Source: Membranipora membranacea (taxonomy: Eukaryota; Bryozoa; Gymnolaemata; Cheilostomatida; Membraniporidae). Taken from it: DNA of 60,000 nt. The position numbers were made by a program, and so were the translations under genes. Shown one piece after another: positions 55,901 to 60,000 of this stretch. Under the pieces are notes generated by a model that was given only the letters and a program-made list of their open reading frames with translations, was not told where the DNA came from and made no database searches. Where the stretch lies: the NCBI GenBank assembly GCA_914767715.1, contig OU612072.1, positions 23,562,001-23,622,000 of the forward strand, written 5' to 3'. Every line of letters begins with the position of its first letter. Positions within the stretch are counted from its first letter, which is position 1.

Positions 55901-58900
55901 AATATCAAAAATACCAACGAAAATCTAGAAGTAATCCCCTCTTGCTATTGTTGTGTGAGTGATCGGTGCGGTTCCAAGCTTACGCTACCTTCTCTCATAT
56001 ATTCATTTCTATGTTGGTAAATATCCCATAATGCAATTTTCTGAAATTAATACGACGATGAAGTAACAACAGGGTCATAATTTATAAACGATAATCGATG
56101 ATATACCCAATCCTGAGATTAGACTCAATAATCAGAGTTTTAATGGTACTGCATATTCGGTTATTGTCATACGGTCGATTGAATGGTTCATCTTAGGAAA
56201 CCGTTTGATCGTTTGGTTTGGAAATTGGTTACACTTTAACAGCGTTCAATCTGTGATGTAAGTTACTTGCTGTGCAATGTAAGTTATACTTAGCATTTGC
56301 TTTAAGACTTACTGCGCGATGGCTCCAGCGACAGCTACATTATACCCAGCTCCGGAGGAGGCAGCGTTTCCACTTCCTGTTGAGAATCCTCTCACCTCAG
56401 GGTTAAACTTCTTCAGAATATCTGGAAACATTTATTAGGGTATTTATAGTATATAATTATATAAATTATCTTTTTAGAGCATCTCAAGTTCATCTTAGTA
56501 ATACTGATTTCGCTTATTATTTTTTATGATGGATGGGGCGAGATACAGTTGGAGTCCGGGACTAATCAAAAATTTCTCTCCAATGGTACTTAAAGCCTAG
56601 ATCAAGTTTGATTCATTTTTCTGACGTTGGAATTGCCCCTCCCCCATTTCTGATACACCAAACACCCTTGTCAGTAAAGGGGGGGGGGTGGGGGGCAATT
56701 CCAAAGTTGGCAAAATGGATCAAACTTGATCTACTTGAAGCCATAGCTCCTGCAGCACCAATCACTATGCATTGATCTATACTCACTTGGCATAGTAGAC
56801 ACTCCCTGGTCAAGGCTTCTGTCTCCTCCAATACTGTAAAAGTGAGTGTAATATGTGATAAGAAAGTCATAAGGGTAATATATATGTGAGCAGGTTTATG
56901 ACAATGAGTATCCGACAATTCAATTCTCAATAATTAAATGTGAGAGGCAATCTGTTATAACATGCATGAGATCAGGCTCCTGGCACTACAGGGTCACAGT
57001 TGCATTATGGATATATTCTAACACGCATTATTTGTTCCTGCTAAAGAGCTCTAAATTTATGTCCGAAAATGTGCTTTAAAGCACAATTTCTAGGAGTGAT
57101 CCCTCCTTGCATCACCATTAGTTAGTAAATGCGGCAGTGGTCTAGGGCAGCCTTCCTTGGCATGCAATGTATAAAGGAGTTATAACAAGGCTGCTCGCGT
57201 TTTCATTATGAGTTGTATCACAATTATTTCACTGTTGAGTAGTGAAATTTACAAAAATTAAAGAGCACATATCATTGAAATACGTATGTGCCCTCTTCAG
57301 GAAAATGACCACACTGAACATAAAATCTCATATGCAAATTCCAGACCTAATGGTAGTATAAGAGCAGCACCAAAATACATAGTGGAGTTGCCTCCTTGCA
57401 AAATGTGTGAGCACAACTTCATTCTTAAATAGGCGTCCTGTTATCACCCACAATCCATTGCAGTTGGTGATAAGTAATCGCTGGACATCTCATTTTACTC
57501 TTATATATCCTACAATTTAGCGTCTACTGGTCTCAATTGACGCCCCAGGTATGTTCCGACCTGCCTACAAACTAAGAGCAACTTGGCACCGAATATGGCG
57601 GCCGCACCCTTAAGGCACCTTCATTTCCCAGTCTTCGGACTTGCGATTTTAACCCACTTTTTTTTTACTATTCTCACCTCCAGGATCTGCCTCTGTACTC
57701 AGTGAGACATCCGAGGATAGTCCAGGCACTGGCTCCGTTAGCTGCGGTCAAGGAATCTCCGAGAGCTGCTACGATGTCGATATCTCCTACTGCCAACTTG
57801 TGTACTAAAATCACAGGGAACAAGTGAATATTATAATGAATATATCGGTACTGGATAGCTAGATATACCTTGCAGCAGTAAACATTAGCTATTTATGTAG
57901 CTTTAGCTTCAGCTTTGTAGATTAAATGATTTTATGTTAGCTTGCACCAATTATCATTAGTTAACGCAGGAGTTTTTAAAAAATGTTACGAGGTTGAGTA
58001 GTTATTAACTCAGCTATGAACTCATTGTCTCTAGCGAGGCAAGATTTTGGCACTATTTTGATCTTCTAGGGTATTCTAGGTCACAGTGAATATTGATGAA
58101 TATTAATAATATATGAGGCCCGGTCCCTCACCTGATGAAGGCTTCGTTGATGATCTCAGGCCAGTAGCACAGTTCAGGTTGTATCTGTTGAATCTTCCTC
58201 TGGCAGCAGCCTGCACCTGTAGAAGAAGCAGATTATCAGCATTTTATTATTAGGATCAGTGCAATCTGTGCTAGCGGTCCCCAAGTTTTGGCTGTTGGTT
58301 TGGTGCAAGAATAAATAGACTGCCTCAACTGGGTTCGATAATCACTTTGCAGGTTTTAGAATGTGCGGAACTAAATACTTGTCTTGAGAAGGTCACATGT
58401 CGTGAGGTCAACACCAAGCAACCGAACTTATTTATAGTATAGCCTCAGGCCCATAGTTCTAGGGAGGTCAGGGAGGCAATGCCTCCCCTAGCATGTTAAA
58501 TAGAGTGGTCTTAAAATGTAATAATTGAATATTCCATGTCAGAGTCAGCTCACTTGAGACTTCCATATATATACTATACTACCATATTTTCAAATCTACG
58601 GCCCTGAGCCTTTATTGACAAGCAATGTTAACAGCAAGTTAATTTTGAGATTACAGACTTCAAGATTTTGTTAGTCTTTCTACGTTGAACAATATTAAAA
58701 CTTGTACCTCAACACGTATGCCCATCCCTCATTAAAGTAATTAAAATCGGCTGATCACTACAAATACTTATTTGCCATTCTAAGACTGTACGTTTCGATT
58801 GTTCATCCTCAAAAAGCTTAGAGGTAAGACGATTGCCCAAGTGGATGGTCGTGGCATAGGATGTCACAAGAACAACCTGAGAGGATAAAAGCGTAACATA

Positions 58901-59670
58901 TTATACCGAATAAAATGAATCTTGAATTATAATTATCTCAGTCATACTCACTGGATCTGATCTGGTGAGGGCGACATGTTTGCTCCACTCTTCTCTCAGT
59001 AGAGGAGAGTTATTAATCGTCTCCAGCATCTCAACATATCTCTCAAAGGAGGCGTGAAGGGACGGAGTCTTTGGTCGTCCAATCACAAACAACGCTGTAA
59101 AAGTCGTAAATACAAAGTCTGTTAATCGTGATTTCATTATAACGGCCATCATCAAAAGTTTCACACAAATTTTTTTCTACTTTTATTGGTAAGATAATCA
59201 GTTAAAAAAAAATTGTTATTTTAAGTGCCAAAAGAAGAAAAGATGCAGGTTTGGACGTATATTAGATTTGAGCTGACGACTGTTGGAGTTATAAGTGCAA
59301 TGATTTGAATTATTGTATTGTATTATTATTAACTCTCAATTAGAAAAAACTCAAACTTAAGATAGAAGAATAAAGTACTACAACGGAAATGATGGCAACC
59401 AGTCATAAAAACAACCAGCAGGAAGAAGACAATCAAAATCATTTAATTGAGAACCTTTAATTTGGAATTGAAATAAATAAAAAATAAATTTGACATATAT
59501 TATCAAACTATTAGGTAATTTTATATCTCTTTACTAATTTGATCGTTGAAGGTGTACTGAAAAGATGAGAGGATGCTTGCTTTGACAATTAAGCAATAAA
59601 ATAAGCTTTTTGTTATTATTGACTTACCATTGCACATCAATGCCACCGTTAACAGAGCAAGTTTAGCCAT
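52992..59670 (-). CDS. PLB1: Secreted GDSL lipase / phospholipase B1-like, complete, 11 exons
   Basis: Exons 59628-59670, 58952-59094, 58132-58216, 57678-57804, 56787-56833, 56313-56421, 55755-55887, 55241-55398, 54308-54482, 53651-53749 and 52992-53084 total 1212 nt, giving 403 residues in one frame. A hydrophobic signal peptide opens it ([14 protein letters not shown]). Family blocks in order: block [15 protein letters not shown] with nucleophile Ser108; [18 protein letters not shown] and [14 protein letters not shown] (about 151-190); [18 protein letters not shown] with Asn220; [11 protein letters not shown]; and [13 protein letters not shown] with Asp353 and His356. The end is [10 protein letters not shown]...CPS. 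This matches one catalytic unit of PLB1, which hydrolyses both acyl esters of phospholipids; vertebrate PLB1 has four such units and a membrane anchor, whereas this has one unit and no C-terminal anchor, so it is probably secreted or lysosomal. All catalytic residues are present. The symbol is by family; it is a single-domain paralogue. Confidence 0.95.
53157..53305. repeat. Dispersed repeat, copy in PLB intron 10
   Basis: The segment GTTGCCTTCTTGCAAAATGT, then GTGAACACAACT, and onward to TGGTGACAAGTTATCGCTG is matched at about 57382-57530 in intron 4 of the same gene, same orientation, with moderate divergence. Element type is unknown. Confidence 0.8.
53397..53644. repeat. ~34 bp minisatellite abutting a splice donor
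   Basis: About seven units of TATAATGGAGAGGTACACAG, then GCTAATATCTCTCCT. The last unit runs to within a few bases of the exon 10 donor (exon edge 53651; donor GTAAGT at 53645-53650), so the whole array is the 5' end of intron 10 in the mRNA sense. Confidence 0.93.
54900..55090 (-). mobile_element. tRNA-derived SINE-like repeat, family 2, copy B
   Basis: Shares ATGAATGCTAACGAT and GAAAAACATC blocks with 17528-17710. On the minus strand, CTGGTTCAAATCCAAG (plus about 55012-55027) is a good B box and TGAGGCAATGTAGGAC (about 55051-55066) is a possible A box. Located in intron 8 of the phospholipase B gene. Confidence 0.65.
56593..56748. mobile_element. Foldback (hairpin) element in PLB intron 5
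   Basis: The left arm (TAGATCAAGTTTGAT...GGAATTGCCCCTCCCCC) pairs with the right arm (GGGGGTGGGGGGCAATTCC...ATCAAACTTGATCTA) over about 60 bases. The turn contains a run of ten G (around 56682-56691). No target-site duplication was recognised. Confidence 0.78.
57382..57640. repeat. Dispersed repeat fused to a SINE family 1 tail
   Basis: 57382-57530 is a second copy of the repeat at 53157-53305. It runs into about 57558-57628, which matches the body of the SINE at 20900-21065 (GACCTGCCTACAAACT and CCCTTAAGGCAC). No tRNA head is visible here. Confidence 0.75.
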
Positions 59671-59744
59671 GATAGCCCAGATCTAGAGCAATGATATAAT
59701 TCTACAGAGAAGTCTTATCCTACTCGATCGTCAAGCTGGTATGA

Positions 59745-59775
59745 GTCTGACACAGGTAGCATCGACGATTTTATA
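59745..59775 (-). promoter_or_regulatory. TATA-box core promoter of the phospholipase B gene
   Basis: The minus strand reads GATATAAAATCG (TATAAAA at plus 59769-59775). A TCAGACT initiator-like sequence sits about 25-30 bases downstream (plus about 59745-59751), about 75-80 bases before the ATG at 59670. Spacing is right for a TATA-dependent polymerase II promoter, a class often used by regulated, tissue-specific genes. Confidence 0.6.
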
Positions 59776-60000
59776 TCGGAGCTGAATTACATGATAGCCA
59801 AGATAAGCGGCACTCTGCCTTGCTTAATAGCGTTTTATTATCAGAAGTGCAGAATTATTGGTCGGTGATGGCTACAATCTTTTAACATAGATCTCAGGCT
59901 ATCTGTGTACTCTCTATAACACCAACGACAACCGTTCAACTGTTTGCACACTTGTTTTTAGGTAGTGTCCATCTTTACAACACAAGATGACCTGCCTCTT
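59776..60000. other. 5' flank of the phospholipase B gene
   Basis: No further gene or clear site seen up to the window edge. Confidence 0.4.

Overview
ORGANISM. This is nuclear DNA of a metazoan. Genes are split by many GT-AG introns, the base composition is AT-rich (roughly two thirds A+T by eye), polyadenylation signals are AATAAA, and there is a CR1/L2/jockey-type LINE, several MITE families and tRNA-derived SINEs. The gene families (RPS27, AKR1-type reductase, single-domain PLB1-type lipase, CLCA, scramblase, eight-cysteine defensin-like peptide) fit an aquatic invertebrate. An early-branching animal such as a sponge is plausible but not proven. No prokaryotic feature, CRISPR array or operon is present. 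Most ORFs over 60 codons are chance ORFs in introns or spacer. The genes below were built by hand from exons that keep one reading frame across consensus splice sites. LAYOUT. 1-3.0 kb: two exons of a CLCA-like gene (minus strand) that runs off the left edge, with a ~1 kb TIR element inserted into a minisatellite. 3.0-10.5 kb: no gene seen, only repeats and a 71 bp Mutator-type MITE with a perfect 9 bp target-site duplication. 10.5-28.3 kb: a 21-exon minus-strand gene for a 676-residue, mostly low-complexity protein of unknown family. Its introns carry hAT-type and Mutator-type MITEs, SINEs and a 472 bp foldback element. 28.3-34.7 kb: non-coding, with near-perfect palindromes, a 236 bp tandem duplication, a TATA-box segment, a 60/61 bp minisatellite and a 65 bp repeat. 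34.75-36.28 kb: an intact 508-codon reverse-transcriptase ORF of a 5'-truncated LINE. 37.4-39.75 kb: complete RPS27 (plus). 43.0-48.5 kb: complete nine-exon aldo-keto reductase (plus). 48.7-59.7 kb, all minus strand: a truncated phospholipid-scramblase-like gene, a two-exon gene for a small secreted eight-cysteine defensin-like peptide, and a complete 11-exon secreted GDSL lipase/phospholipase B. GENES TOGETHER. RPS27 and the reductase are housekeeping or metabolic genes. The minus-strand trio at the right end (scramblase-like, defensin-like, secreted lipase) is all membrane- or lipid-directed, and two of the three products are predicted secreted. A shared role in mucosal or surface defence is possible but is inference from adjacency only. 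The CLCA-like gene at the other end also belongs to a secreted or mucus-associated family. The most novel-looking items are the defensin-like gene, the unrecognised 676-residue gene with a run of symmetric phase-2 exons, and the set of TSD-proven MITE families.
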